Assembly (NCBI RefSeq): GCF_017163935.1
Contig: NZ_JABVZR010000001.1
Coordinates: 3,658,001 to 3,722,000 of the forward strand
DNA length: 64,000 nt
Reading direction: 5' to 3'
From: Novosphingobium terrae
Lineage (GTDB): Bacteria > Pseudomonadota > Alphaproteobacteria > Sphingomonadales > Sphingomonadaceae
The notes beneath the pieces were generated by a model, which made no database searches, had not been told where the DNA came from, and saw nothing but the letters and a program-made list of their open reading frames with translations. The first letter of the stretch is position 1. The number at the start of each line of letters is the position of its first letter. The position numbers and the translations under genes are program-made. Shown here one piece after another: positions 26,456 to 35,174 of this stretch.

Positions 26456-27126
26456 CACGGCACCAGAAAATGGATCAGCAGGATCGGGATCAGCAGCCCC
26501 AACCCGACGATCGGCCAGGTGCTGGGCCGGTGCTTGCTGTGAAGCTGCAAAAGCAACAGACCGGTCAGCGTGAAGATCACGCAGGCCCCGGCGAAAAGAT
26601 CGATAAACCAGCTCCATGCGCCGCCGGAATTGCGACCCTTGTGCAGATCATTGACCAGCGAGAGCCAGCCGCGATCCGTCACTTCCGAAGCGATGGCGCC
26701 GCTCGCCGGATCGACCGTCACCCAGCCATCGCCACCCGGGCGCGGCATGTTGACGGTGACGATATCGCTGGCCCATTCCGCCGGGCGACCTGCCACATCG
26801 ATCCCCACCTGCGCCTTCACCTGCGCGGCAACATCGGCAGGCAGCGGCGCATTCGGCTTGGCGGGCGCGGCCAGCTCCTTCACCATGGCGGCAGGCAGCT
26901 GACCGCTGCGCGAGACCACCTTGGGTTCGGTATGGATCGCCTCGGCATGGTTGAGCGTGATGCCGGTGATCGCGAAAGCCAGCATGCCGACCATCGAGAG
27001 CGCCGCGCTGATCCAGTGCCAGCTGTGCAGCTGCTTCAGCCAGAACTGCTTGGCCTTCTTGCGTTTCGCCAGCCTGTCCTTTTCGGCAGGCGTCAGCACC
27101 GGCTTCTGCTTCACAACCGTACTCAT
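26455..27126 (-). CDS. PepSY-associated membrane protein
   Basis: A 223-residue inner-membrane protein. After a basic N-terminus (AEKDRLAKRKKAKQFWLKQLHSWHW) comes a first membrane helix (ISAALSMVGMLAFAITGITL). A periplasmic PepSY-like domain has the motif GWVTVDPASGAIASEV. Two C-terminal helices follow (FIDLFAGACVIFTLTGLLLLQL and PIVGLGLLIPILLIHFLVP). Proteins of this type are found beside siderophore receptors and are proposed to help in ferric reduction at the inner membrane. It overlaps the Sel1 gene by four bases (ATGA) and the apbE gene by one, so translation is coupled. Confidence 0.85.
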   Translation of the reverse strand: MSTVVKQKPVLTPAEKDRLAKRKKAKQFWLKQLHSWHWISAALSMVGMLAFAITGITLNHAEAIHTEPKVVSRSGQLPAAMVKELAAPAKPNAPLPADVAAQVKAQVGIDVAGRPAEWASDIVTVNMPRPGGDGWVTVDPASGAIASEVTDRGWLSLVNDLHKGRNSGGAWSWFIDLFAGACVIFTLTGLLLLQLHSKHRPSTWPIVGLGLLIPILLIHFLVP

Positions 27127-27887
27127 GCCCGACCCTGTTCACCCCATTGCAGCGCCAGTGCGCGCAGAGGCTCTTCCTCGCGCGCGGCCAGCCATGCCGC
27201 CATCTGATCCCCAAAACGCGCATGCCCCCCGGCGCGCGCGCTTTCCAGCCATGGCAGCGCTTCGGCCATCTGCCCAGCATCGATCAGCATGCGAGCGTGA
27301 TTGAAAGCACCGCGAAAATCGCCGCCCTCCGCCGCGCGGGCGAAGTAATAGGCGGCCAGCCGCATATTCTGCGGCACCACCCAGCCATCCTCGTGAAAGA
27401 TGCCGACCATATTGGTCGATTTGGCGTGGCTCTGCGCCGAGGCCTGACGGAACAGCTCCAGAGCCTCCGCCTTGTCCTCCGCCACGCCGCGCCCCAGCGT
27501 CAGCATGGTGGCCAGATTGTAGAGCCCCCAGTCCAGCCCCTGATCCGCCGCCGCGCGGAACCATGGCACGGCCTGCGCCGGGTCTTCGGCCACACCAAAG
27601 CCCTGATCGAAGCAGCGGCCCACCATGTTCATCGCCATGGGCAGCCCGGCCTGCGCCGCCTTGTGGAACCAGTGCAGCGCGGCGCGGGGGTCTGCCGACA
27701 CCCCGCGCCCGTCGAGCAGAAACTGCCCGTAGTAAAGCTGCGCCAGCGCCATGCCGCCGCGCGCCGCCTGCTCCAGCGCCTGAGCGGCGCCCTCAGGCGG
27801 GCCGGTGAGCAGCGCGCGCCATTCCTCGGCGCTCCACACAGGGAGCGCCTCGGCTTCCGGCGAACTCTCGGCAGGCGCGGACGTCAC
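27123..27887 (-). CDS. Sel1-repeat (TPR-like) protein
   Basis: A 254-residue protein made almost wholly of Sel1-like repeats, for example LAQLYYGQFLLDGRGVSADPRAALHWFHKAA, MNMVGRCFDQGFGVAEDPAQAVPWFRAAA and LYNLATMLTLGRGVAEDKAEALELFRQAS. These pack as a helical superhelix for protein contacts. No signal peptide is evident. The start is GTG at 27887, five bases after the receptor stop. Conserved linkage of such a gene with a Fiu-like receptor and a PepSY protein suggests a role in that uptake system, but the molecular role is unknown. Confidence 0.8.
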   Translation of the reverse strand: MTSAPAESSPEAEALPVWSAEEWRALLTGPPEGAAQALEQAARGGMALAQLYYGQFLLDGRGVSADPRAALHWFHKAAQAGLPMAMNMVGRCFDQGFGVAEDPAQAVPWFRAAADQGLDWGLYNLATMLTLGRGVAEDKAEALELFRQASAQSHAKSTNMVGIFHEDGWVVPQNMRLAAYYFARAAEGGDFRGAFNHARMLIDAGQMAEALPWLESARAGGHARFGDQMAAWLAAREEEPLRALALQWGEQGRA

Positions 27888-27892
27888 GCCGC

Positions 27893-30337
27893 TCAGTACT
27901 TCAGGCTGAGCGTGCCGATCACCGTGCGGCCCGCCGCCTGATGAGCGTAATGGGTGGTATAGGCCTGATCGTAATACAGCTTGTTGGTGATGTTCAGCGC
28001 ATTCACCCGCAGGCTCAGATGCTCGTTGACCTTGTAGGAGGCATTGGCATCAAAGCGCCAGTAGTCCGGCACATAGGTCGCACGGCTGGTCAGAATGGTG
28101 ACGGTGCCATTGGCATTGGCCTGACGCGTGTCGGAGAAACCGCCATAGACCTTGCCCATATAGATCGCGCCGCCGCCCAGCGTGAACTTGCTGGTCACCT
28201 TATAGTTGGTGAAGAGCGTCGCGCTGCTCTGCGGCGTGTTGGGGAAGGGCTTGCCCTGCGCGGCGGCCACCGCATAGGCGGTGTTGGCACCCGTGACGGT
28301 CTTGGTCAGGCCGGCATCGGTGACCCTGGAGGGCTGGTAGACATAGCCGCCGAAGATGTTCCACTTGGGCGTGATGTTGCCGTTGAAGCCCAGCTCCACA
28401 CCGCGAATACGCTTGGTGCCCACGAACAGCACGCCGCCCGTGGTGGGATCGGTGGTGCGGGCATTGGTGGTGCGGGTCTGGAAACCGTCGAGCGTCAGCA
28501 GCAGATTGCCGTCGAACAGCTCCCACTTGGTGCCCACTTCGTAAGAGGTGGTCTTCTGCACCTTGAGGTCATTGGCGCTGATCGCGCCGCCATTGACCGA
28601 ATTGGTGCCGGTCAGGCTGTTGTCCTCGCTGCCCTGCGCCAGGAAGGAGCCCGGGGGCACCGCCGCGCTGCCGGTCGAGATGTAGAAGGTGCCGTTCTGC
28701 ACGGGCTTGTACATCAGGCCCGCCTGATAGGTGAAGATGTCGTCGGTGCGGCTCACCCATGTGCGGTTGGTGGTGGCCCAGGTCTGGGCCAGGCTCAGGC
28801 CGGTGGCCGCCGTGGTGATGCCCGCGCTGGCGTTGGTGACATAGTGGTCATAGCGCCCGCCCAGATTGAGCTTCCACTTTTCGCCGATGCTGATCGTGTC
28901 GAACAGGCTGGCCGATGCGGTCGAGCTGTCGGCCAGCGTCATCGAATTGGGCGCGCCGCGCACAATCGAGCCCACATAGGGATCGTTGTAATTGGGGCTG
29001 GCCAGGCTGGTGCAGTTGTAATTGGTGCCCGAGGTCGGCGTGGGGCAGCTGATCGACAGTGGCAGCGACGTGCCGTTGGCGTCAGCATAGAAACTGCCGA
29101 AGCCGGACTTCTGCCAGCTGTATTCCGCCGCTGCGGCAAAGCTGTGGCGCAGCGCACCGGTGTTGAACTGGCCCGAAAGGTCGAGCTGATCGACATAGCC
29201 GGTCTGATAGGCATAGCGCGACAAAGCGCGGCGCCCGACAGTGCCATAGGTGCCGACATTGCCCTTGGAATCGTCGGGCTGGGTCCAGAGATATTCCTGC
29301 GTCGTGTTGTTGTAACGCGCGGTGTTGCGCAGCTTCAGGCCGCTTTCGAAATTATGCTCGAAGCGGGCGGTGAGCGCATCGGTGTTGATGGTGCGGAAAT
29401 CGCGGTCGACCAGGCCATAGAAGGCGTTGCGCGGGCGCAGATTGGTGCCGGCGGGCGCGGTCTGGTAATTGGCGCTGGGCTGGTTGGCGATGGTGTAGAG
29501 ATAGGGGATGCCCTGATCGGGCAGCTCGGTCGAATGCAGGTGATACCAGTCGAGTTCGAGGCTGGTCGGGCCGTTCAGGCCGAACTTGATCGAGGGCGCG
29601 ATGCCCCAGCGCTTGACCCATGCCGCATCGCGACCGGCATAGCCCTGATCGTGATACATGCCCGCGATGCGCACGCCCACGAAGTCGTTGATCGGCTGGT
29701 TGATGTCCACCGTGACGCGCTTGTAATCGGCATTGCCAAGGCTGCCATCGACATTGGCGAAGCGCTTGGTCTGCGGGGTCTTGGAGACCATGTTGATCGA
29801 GCCGCCGCCATTGCCCGAACCATTGGTGACGCTGTCCGAACCCTTGGTGACCTCGATGGAGTCGATGTCGAAGGTTTCGCGCGCGGTGGCGGCCAGATCG
29901 CGCACGCCATCGAGATAGATCGAGTTCGAGCTGTCGGTGCCGCGGATGAAGGGGCGATCGCCCAGCGGGTTGCCGCCCTCGCCCGCGCCCATGGTGATGC
30001 CGGGGATGGTGCGCAGCGCTTCGGAGAGCGAGGTGGCGTTGGTGTCGTCCAGCACCTGACGCGAGATCACGGTGATCGACTTGGGGGTGTCGACCAGCGG
30101 CGCGGTCGCCTTGGGGCTGGAGAGGCGCTCGACCTTGTAGGTGCCTTCATCCACCGCCGTGTCGGTCACGGTCACGCCGCCGAGGTTCTGGCCTTCGCCA
30201 CCCCGACCCTGCTGCTGGCCCTGCTGCTGGCCCTGCTGATCCTGTGCCATGGCGGGGAAAGCGGAGAACAGGCCGATGCAGCCAATCGCCAGCGTGCTGG
30301 CGCCCTGGGCGATGCTGCGTGAAGTGGTGGTCGGCAT
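27893..30337 (-). CDS. TonB-dependent siderophore receptor (Fiu-like, catecholate type)
   Basis: An 814-residue receptor. The signal peptide ends PAMAQ, a glutamine-rich linker follows, and TonB-box-like GGVTVTDTA precedes the plug. The plug contains the siderophore-receptor signatures DTPKSITVISRQVLDD, SLSEALRTIPGIT, DRPFIRGTDSSNSIYLDGVRD and the RETFDIDSIEVTKGSDSV segment that replaces RGPSS. The barrel ends GTLSLKY. The ATG at 30337 has AAAGGA seven bases upstream; a TTG 18 bases earlier is rejected. It begins the four-gene unit with Sel1, PepSY and ApbE. The overall form recalls the catecholate receptor Fiu. Confidence 0.88.
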   Translation of the reverse strand: MPTTTSRSIAQGASTLAIGCIGLFSAFPAMAQDQQGQQQGQQQGRGGEGQNLGGVTVTDTAVDEGTYKVERLSSPKATAPLVDTPKSITVISRQVLDDTNATSLSEALRTIPGITMGAGEGGNPLGDRPFIRGTDSSNSIYLDGVRDLAATARETFDIDSIEVTKGSDSVTNGSGNGGGSINMVSKTPQTKRFANVDGSLGNADYKRVTVDINQPINDFVGVRIAGMYHDQGYAGRDAAWVKRWGIAPSIKFGLNGPTSLELDWYHLHSTELPDQGIPYLYTIANQPSANYQTAPAGTNLRPRNAFYGLVDRDFRTINTDALTARFEHNFESGLKLRNTARYNNTTQEYLWTQPDDSKGNVGTYGTVGRRALSRYAYQTGYVDQLDLSGQFNTGALRHSFAAAAEYSWQKSGFGSFYADANGTSLPLSISCPTPTSGTNYNCTSLASPNYNDPYVGSIVRGAPNSMTLADSSTASASLFDTISIGEKWKLNLGGRYDHYVTNASAGITTAATGLSLAQTWATTNRTWVSRTDDIFTYQAGLMYKPVQNGTFYISTGSAAVPPGSFLAQGSEDNSLTGTNSVNGGAISANDLKVQKTTSYEVGTKWELFDGNLLLTLDGFQTRTTNARTTDPTTGGVLFVGTKRIRGVELGFNGNITPKWNIFGGYVYQPSRVTDAGLTKTVTGANTAYAVAAAQGKPFPNTPQSSATLFTNYKVTSKFTLGGGAIYMGKVYGGFSDTRQANANGTVTILTSRATYVPDYWRFDANASYKVNEHLSLRVNALNITNKLYYDQAYTTHYAHQAAGRTVIGTLSLKY

Positions 30338-30382
30338 GGCGATCCTTTTATGCAATTAATACGCAATAGTTGGCGCGGGCTA

Positions 30383-30399
30383 TTGCAACTGAGTTGCAA
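30383..30399. promoter_or_regulatory. 17-bp palindrome upstream of the siderophore receptor
   Basis: TTGCAA-CTGAG-TTGCAA, a perfect 6-bp inverted repeat, lies about 45 bp upstream of the receptor start. Its size and TGCAA arms resemble sites of Fur-family regulators in Alphaproteobacteria (Fur/Mur). It is a good candidate iron operator for this operon, but the match is from memory. Confidence 0.45.
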
Positions 30400-30509
30400 A
30401 AGGTCAATCGGCGGTGTTGCGGATTGTTGGACGCGTTGCCCGGATGCAACACCGCCCCCGGAGCAGGCTCCGGAGGCGGCTTGCTATCATGCTGGAAAGC
30501 TGGTGCTTT

Positions 30510-31958
30510 CTAGCTGCCTTTGACGAAATCCTCCGCCACATTGCGCGGCAGGCGGACCATATCCAGCACGCCCATCAGCGAGACCGCCGCCACCAGCAGG
30601 AAAGCGAAGCGATAGTCGGCACCCGGCGCGCTCCAGCCCAGATGCGGCGCCAGCGCATGGCCGATCCGCACACCCAGCGCGCCCAGCGTGATGCCCGCAG
30701 CCATGGTCAGCTGCATCAGCGTGTTGGACAGGCCATTGGCGTGAGTCATCTGCGGCCTGGGCACATCGGCAAAGGTCATGCTGCTGATCGAGGTGAACTG
30801 CATCGAGCGCGCGCAGCCCCCCGCCGCCAGCAGCGCCACGGCCACAGGCACCGCCGTATCGGGCTGAAGCAGGGCGCAGGCAGCCACCAGAATGGCACTG
30901 ATCACGCCATTGACCACCAGCACATTGCGCATGCCGAAGCGGCGCAGGATCGGGGTGGTGATCGTCTTGATCCCCAGATTGCCGGCAAAGACCGCCAGCA
31001 CCAGCAAGCCCGAGTGGAAGGCGTTGTAGCCAAAGCCGATCTGGAACATCAGCGGCAGCAGAAAGGGCACCGCGCCGATCGACATGCGCATCAGCGCCCC
31101 GCCCCGCTGCGCGGCACGGAAGGTCTGGATCGACCATGGCTCCAGCCCCAGCATGGGGGATGCGGCGCGGCGGAAATGGTTCAGCGTGGCCACGCCCAAG
31201 GCCAGCCCCAGCGCGATCAGCCCGGCGCCCAGCATATCGGGCTGAGCGGTGATCCGGTCGAAACCCAGCAGCAGGGCGAAGGTGGAAGCGCCGCACAGCA
31301 CGAAGCCGGGCCAGTCGAAGGGGCGGCGCTCGCCCTTGTCGGATGGCACCATCCACAGGCAGGCGACTAGCGCCAGCAGCCCCAGCGGCAGGTTGAGGTA
31401 AAAGATCCAGCGCCAGCCCAGATGGGTGGTGATCAGGCCTCCCAAAGGCGGCCCCAGCACCGGCGCGATCAGCGCGGGCCAGATCAGCGAGGCCATGGCG
31501 TCCATCAGCTTTTCGCGCGGCGTGTGATGCATGATCACCAGCCGCCCGACGGGCACCATCATGGCGCCGGCCACACCCTGCAGAATGCGCAAGGCGACAA
31601 AGCTGTGCATGTCGCCCGCACTGCCGCACAGCAGCGAGGACACGGTGAACAGCACGATGGCCGCCCCCAGCACGCTGCGCGCGCCGAAACGGTCGGCCAC
31701 CCAGCCGCTGGCCGGGATGAACACGCCGACGGCCAGCATATAGGCGCTGACCGCCAGCTCCAGCGCCATGGGCGCCTCACCGAAGCTGCGGGCGATGGAG
31801 GGCAGCGCGGTGACGATGATCGATCCGTCGAGGATCTCCATGAACATCGCGCCGGTGACCAGCAGCATCACCCAGCGCAGCCGCGCGGGCGTCATGGCCG
31901 ATGCCGTGGCAGGCATCGGCCTGAGGGCAACATCGACAGCCATATCAGAGGTTTTCAT
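30510..31958 (-). CDS. DHA2 family MFS exporter in the siderophore cluster
   Basis: A 482-residue, 14-segment major facilitator pump related to the one at 14290 (FMEILDGSIIVTALPSIA; VADRFGARSVLGAAIVLF; GPPLGGLITTHLGWRWIFYLNLP). Its start at 31958 overlaps the ferric-reductase gene by 14 bases; an internal ATG at 31943 would remove the overlap. Coexpression with a siderophore-interacting protein suggests export of a siderophore or of an iron-related metabolite, but sequence alone does not fix the substrate. No siderophore synthesis genes are in the window. Confidence 0.85.
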   Translation of the reverse strand: MKTSDMAVDVALRPMPATASAMTPARLRWVMLLVTGAMFMEILDGSIIVTALPSIARSFGEAPMALELAVSAYMLAVGVFIPASGWVADRFGARSVLGAAIVLFTVSSLLCGSAGDMHSFVALRILQGVAGAMMVPVGRLVIMHHTPREKLMDAMASLIWPALIAPVLGPPLGGLITTHLGWRWIFYLNLPLGLLALVACLWMVPSDKGERRPFDWPGFVLCGASTFALLLGFDRITAQPDMLGAGLIALGLALGVATLNHFRRAASPMLGLEPWSIQTFRAAQRGGALMRMSIGAVPFLLPLMFQIGFGYNAFHSGLLVLAVFAGNLGIKTITTPILRRFGMRNVLVVNGVISAILVAACALLQPDTAVPVAVALLAAGGCARSMQFTSISSMTFADVPRPQMTHANGLSNTLMQLTMAAGITLGALGVRIGHALAPHLGWSAPGADYRFAFLLVAAVSLMGVLDMVRLPRNVAEDFVKGS

Positions 31959-32703
31959 GCGCGCCCGGTTCGCCCTTCAGCCAGTAACCGGCGGCGCGCA
32001 TCCATGCGGCGGGGTGGCCGCGCTCTTCCAGCACATGGGTGCGCAGGGCCTTGGCCACGCCCGCCTCGGCGGCGATCCACACATAACCCTCGCCTTCAGG
32101 CCATTCGAGCGCGCTGAGAGCGGCGAGCAGCCGGGCTTCATCATCGCCCTCCCCTTCGTTGCGGGCCAGCCATTGGGCGGTCCATGCGGTTTGGGTTTCG
32201 ATCTGCTGCGCCTCGGCCTGGCTGTCGACCAGCACGATGGTGGTGACCGGCACGCCCGCGCGCAGAGTTTCCAGACGGCGCCCGATCGAGGGCAGGCCGG
32301 TTTCATCGGCGATCAGCAGATACCAGTCGAAATCATCGGGCACGATCATCGAACCGCGCGGGCCGCCGATGTCGAGCGTGGTGCCGACCTGCGCGGTCTG
32401 CGCCCAGGTGGCGGCCGGGCCATGGTCATGCAGGGCAAAGTCGATGGTCAGGCTCTGGGTGGCATTGTCGAAGGCGCGGGGGGTGAAATCGCGCATCAGG
32501 CGCTCGCCATTCTCCTCGCCGAAGAACAGCTTGATGTGGTCGTCCACACCTGCGCTGTTGAAATCGGAGAGGTCGGGGGCGGTGAAGACGAAGCGGCGCA
32601 TCTTGGGCGACAGATCGGTCACGCTGGTCACGGTGATGGTGCGGCGGCGCACCTCGTGGCGGACGCGCTCGATGTGGTGACGGGGTTGGGTCTGGGTCGA
32701 CAT
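31945..32703 (-). CDS. Siderophore-interacting protein (NAD(P)H ferric-siderophore reductase)
   Basis: A 252-residue cytoplasmic flavoprotein of the ViuB/YqjH type, which reduces imported ferric siderophores to free the iron. The FAD domain shows MRRFVFTAPDL, DHIKLFF and the flavin-binding RDFTPRAFD. The SIP C-terminal domain has LLIADETGLPSIGRRLE and YVWIAAEAGVAKALRTHV. The ATG at 32703 begins MSTQTQPRHH, with GGAG some 14 bases upstream. The DHA2 exporter overlaps its end. A perfect 14-bp palindrome lies about 100 bp upstream. Confidence 0.9.
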   Translation of the reverse strand: MSTQTQPRHHIERVRHEVRRRTITVTSVTDLSPKMRRFVFTAPDLSDFNSAGVDDHIKLFFGEENGERLMRDFTPRAFDNATQSLTIDFALHDHGPAATWAQTAQVGTTLDIGGPRGSMIVPDDFDWYLLIADETGLPSIGRRLETLRAGVPVTTIVLVDSQAEAQQIETQTAWTAQWLARNEGEGDDEARLLAALSALEWPEGEGYVWIAAEAGVAKALRTHVLEERGHPAAWMRAAGYWLKGEPGAHENL

Positions 32704-32803
32704 CGGGAACAAACTCCAATGGCTGGGCGGCAGGGACAGACCCCTGCGCAAAGGGATGATTCTCAGTGGGTGCCCCGCCAATGCGCTTCCTGCGATCCAA
32801 AAT

Positions 32804-32817
32804 CAAGATATATCTTG
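32804..32817. promoter_or_regulatory. Perfect palindrome CAAGATATATCTTG upstream of the ferric reductase
   Basis: A 14-bp perfect palindrome, about 100 bp upstream of the siderophore-interacting protein and just past the LysR gene end. In E. coli the homologous reductase yqjH is repressed by the PadR-type protein YqjI (NfeR), and I recall AT-rich TATATCTT-type operators for it. No PadR gene lies in this window. Confidence 0.5.
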
Positions 32818-32833
32818 TAGCAGTTTTGTTAAA

Positions 32834-33709
32834 TCACCCCAGCCGCTCTTGCAACCACGCCACCGCCCGCTCCGCCCGCTGCGAGAGCGGCCATTCGGCG
32901 CGATGCAGCAGCCACAGCCGGTCGATCACCGGCGGGCCATGCTCCACCACGCGGATCGCAGCCTGATCGCGGAAGGCCTGCCGCGCATGCCGGTGCAACA
33001 CGGTGAAACCCATACCCCGCGCCACCGGTTCCAGCATCAACCCCACCTGATTGGAAAAGCCCTTCACCGGCAGGCTGGCCACCCCCGGATGGCGCGGAAA
33101 GGCCAGCCCGAGCAGCCGTGTGGCCATGGCCTTGCCCTCCGGGTGGTCGATGAAGCCCAGCCGGGCCAGATCGTCCCAACACCGCACCTGGGCATCGGCA
33201 GGAACGATCAGTTCCAGCGCCTCGCTGCCGAAGGGGCGGGCGATCAGGCGCGGATCATCGGGCAGCATGGTGGCCAGCCCCAGCTCGAAGCGGCCCGCCA
33301 GCACCGCCTCCAGCACCTCGGCATCGGGGGCAAAACGGTGATGGATCGCCAGCAGGGGATGCAGCGCCTGAAGATCGAGCAGCAGCGGATAGATCTTCAG
33401 CCCCACGCTGCCCGGCGTGATCAGCGAGACCGCCCCCTCGCAATCGCAATCGCCCTCGATCCGCTGATAGAGCAGCCTTTCGGCCTGCTCACGCGCCTGC
33501 GCATGATCGAGCAGCAGCTTGCCGGCCGGGGTCATCTCCACCTGCCGCCCGCGCCTCACCAGCAGCGGGCCCAGCTTGTCCTCCAGCGCGCGCATATGCT
33601 GGCTGATCGCCGCCTGAGTCACCCCCAGCCGCTCTGCCGCGCGGGTGAAGCTGCCCAGATCCGCCAGAGCGATAAAGCTGCGCAGCCAGATCGGGTTCAA
33701 CATTAGCAT
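32834..33709 (-). CDS. LysR family transcriptional regulator
   Basis: A 291-residue LysR regulator. The N-terminal helix-turn-helix is clear (LRSFIALADLGSFTRAAERLGVTQAAISQHMRALEDKLG), followed by the linker and a substrate-binding domain from about residue 90. It is divergent from the old yellow enzyme gene with 92 bp between, and TTAT-N7-ATAA at 33713-33727 fits a LysR T-N11-A box. The natural reading is that it controls the flavoenzyme and itself. The inducer is unknown. Two close ATGs (33709, 33703) are possible. Confidence 0.9.
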   Translation of the reverse strand: MLMLNPIWLRSFIALADLGSFTRAAERLGVTQAAISQHMRALEDKLGPLLVRRGRQVEMTPAGKLLLDHAQAREQAERLLYQRIEGDCDCEGAVSLITPGSVGLKIYPLLLDLQALHPLLAIHHRFAPDAEVLEAVLAGRFELGLATMLPDDPRLIARPFGSEALELIVPADAQVRCWDDLARLGFIDHPEGKAMATRLLGLAFPRHPGVASLPVKGFSNQVGLMLEPVARGMGFTVLHRHARQAFRDQAAIRVVEHGPPVIDRLWLLHRAEWPLSQRAERAVAWLQERLG

Positions 33710-33712
33710 GAT

Positions 33713-33727
33713 TTATCGAATCCATAA
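33713..33727. promoter_or_regulatory. LysR-type box between the divergent LysR and OYE genes
   Basis: TTATCGAATCCATAA is an inverted repeat with 4-bp arms and seven-base spacer, meeting the T-N11-A form. It lies in the 92-bp intergenic region where autoregulatory LysR sites are expected. Confidence 0.45.
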
Positions 33728-33801
33728 GATGCCATGGGGTTATCTAATAGGACAAGGCACCTATCTTGGCCACACACCCTTCCTCCCCCCGGAGTTTATT
33801 C

Positions 33802-34917
33802 ATGACAGCCCTGTTTACCCCCTTCACCCTGAAGGATGTCACCCTTCGCAACCGCATCACCGTGCCCCCCATGTGCCAGTACAGCGCCATCGACGGCGCC
33901 GTCACCGACTGGCATCTGGCGCATTACACCGCTCTGGCGCGCGGCGGCTCGGGTCTGGTGATCGTCGAGGCCACCGGCGTGCTGCCCGAAGGCCGCATCA
34001 CCCCCGGCTGCACCGGCATCTGGGATGACAGCCATATCGAGGGCCTCGCGCAGATCGCCGCCGCCATCAAGGCCGCAGGCGCCGTGCCCGGCATCCAGAT
34101 CGCCCATGCCGGCCGCAAGGCAAGCGCCAACCGCCCATGGGAAGGCGACGACCATATCCCCGAAGGCGATCCGCGCGGCTGGGAGACGATCTCCCCCTCG
34201 GCCATCGCTTTCGGTGGCGGTCTGGGCAAAGTGCCCCGCGCGATGACGCTGGAGGATATCGCAGAGGTCCGCGAGGCCTTCGCCGCCGCCGCCAGGCGCG
34301 CTCTGGCCGCCGGTTTCGAGTGGCTGGAACTGCATTTCGCCCATGGCTATCTGGCGCAGAGCTTCTTCTCGGTCCACGCCAACCACCGCACGGATTCCTA
34401 TGGCGGCGACGCCACGAACCGGGGCCGCTTCATCCTCGAAACGCTGGGCGCCGTCCGCGCCGTGTGGCCCGAGCGCCTGCCGCTGACCGCCCGCTTCGGC
34501 GTGATCGAGTACGATGGCCGCGACGAGGAAACCCTCTCCGAAGCCATCGACCTCACCCGCAAGATGAAGGACGGCGGGCTGGATCTGCTGAGCGTCAGCA
34601 TGGGCTTCTCCACCCCCGACGCCCAGATCCCATGGGGCCCGGCGTTTCTGGAGCCCGTGGTGGCCCGCGTGCGACGCGAGGCCGGGCTGCCCGTGTCCTC
34701 GGCATGGGGCTTCGATGCGGCAAAGGACGCCGAACGGGTGGTGGCTGAAGGGGCGATGGACCTCGTCGGCATCGGGCGCGCCATGCTCGCCAATCCGCAT
34801 TATCCGCATCGGCTGGCGCTGGAGCTGGGTTTGGAGCAGCCTGATGACGTGCTGCCCGCGCCTTATGCCCATTGGCTGGCGCGTTATAAGGGGCCGGGCA
34901 AGGCTGTGGCTGCGTAA
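33802..34917 (+). CDS. Old yellow enzyme family NADH:flavin oxidoreductase (YqjM-like)
   Basis: A 371-residue FMN ene-reductase that reduces activated C=C bonds or nitro compounds with NAD(P)H. The start LFTPFTLKDVTLRNRITVPPMCQYSA has the regulatory cysteine typical of the YqjM/XenA class. IQIAHAGRKAS carries the substrate-binding His-x-x-Arg region, FEWLELHFAHGYLAQSF is typical of the barrel, and VGIGRAMLANPHYP binds the FMN phosphate. GGAG at 33791-33794 fixes the ATG at 33802. It is divergent from a LysR gene that probably controls it. Confidence 0.92.
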   Translation: MTALFTPFTLKDVTLRNRITVPPMCQYSAIDGAVTDWHLAHYTALARGGSGLVIVEATGVLPEGRITPGCTGIWDDSHIEGLAQIAAAIKAAGAVPGIQIAHAGRKASANRPWEGDDHIPEGDPRGWETISPSAIAFGGGLGKVPRAMTLEDIAEVREAFAAAARRALAAGFEWLELHFAHGYLAQSFFSVHANHRTDSYGGDATNRGRFILETLGAVRAVWPERLPLTARFGVIEYDGRDEETLSEAIDLTRKMKDGGLDLLSVSMGFSTPDAQIPWGPAFLEPVVARVRREAGLPVSSAWGFDAAKDAERVVAEGAMDLVGIGRAMLANPHYPHRLALELGLEQPDDVLPAPYAHWLARYKGPGKAVAA

Positions 34918-34935
34918 GACAGTGAGAAGGGAAAG

Positions 34936-35160
34936 TGCGAGGGTGTTACACCCTCGCGCTCCCATTACTGTCTGCGTGGGCGCTTCGGGTTCAGCCTTGC
35001 GCCCGGATTGCCGCGCCGCAGGCATCAAGGCCCGGCGCGGCCTATCTTCAGCCTGCGGCGCCTTGGGTTACGCAGGTGGAGAGGCTGGGCGCCTCATTTC
35101 GGCACCACCGCCCCATCGTCGGAAGACGTTTCGGGAGCGCGAGGGGATAATCCCCTCGCA
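34936..35160. repeat. BIME-like paired-REP element, copy B
   Basis: A 225-bp element filling the gap between two convergent genes. The left hairpin has stem GCGAGGG/CCCTCGC with loop TGTTACA (34937-34957). The right hairpin has GCGAGGGGA/TCCCCTCGC with loop TAA (35139-35159), preceded by GGGAGC. A central inverted repeat CCGCGCCGCAGGC/GCCTGCGGCGC is present. The ends lie 19 and 15 bp from the two flanking stop codons. Confidence 0.88.
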
Positions 35161-35174
35161 CTTCTCTTTCTCCC

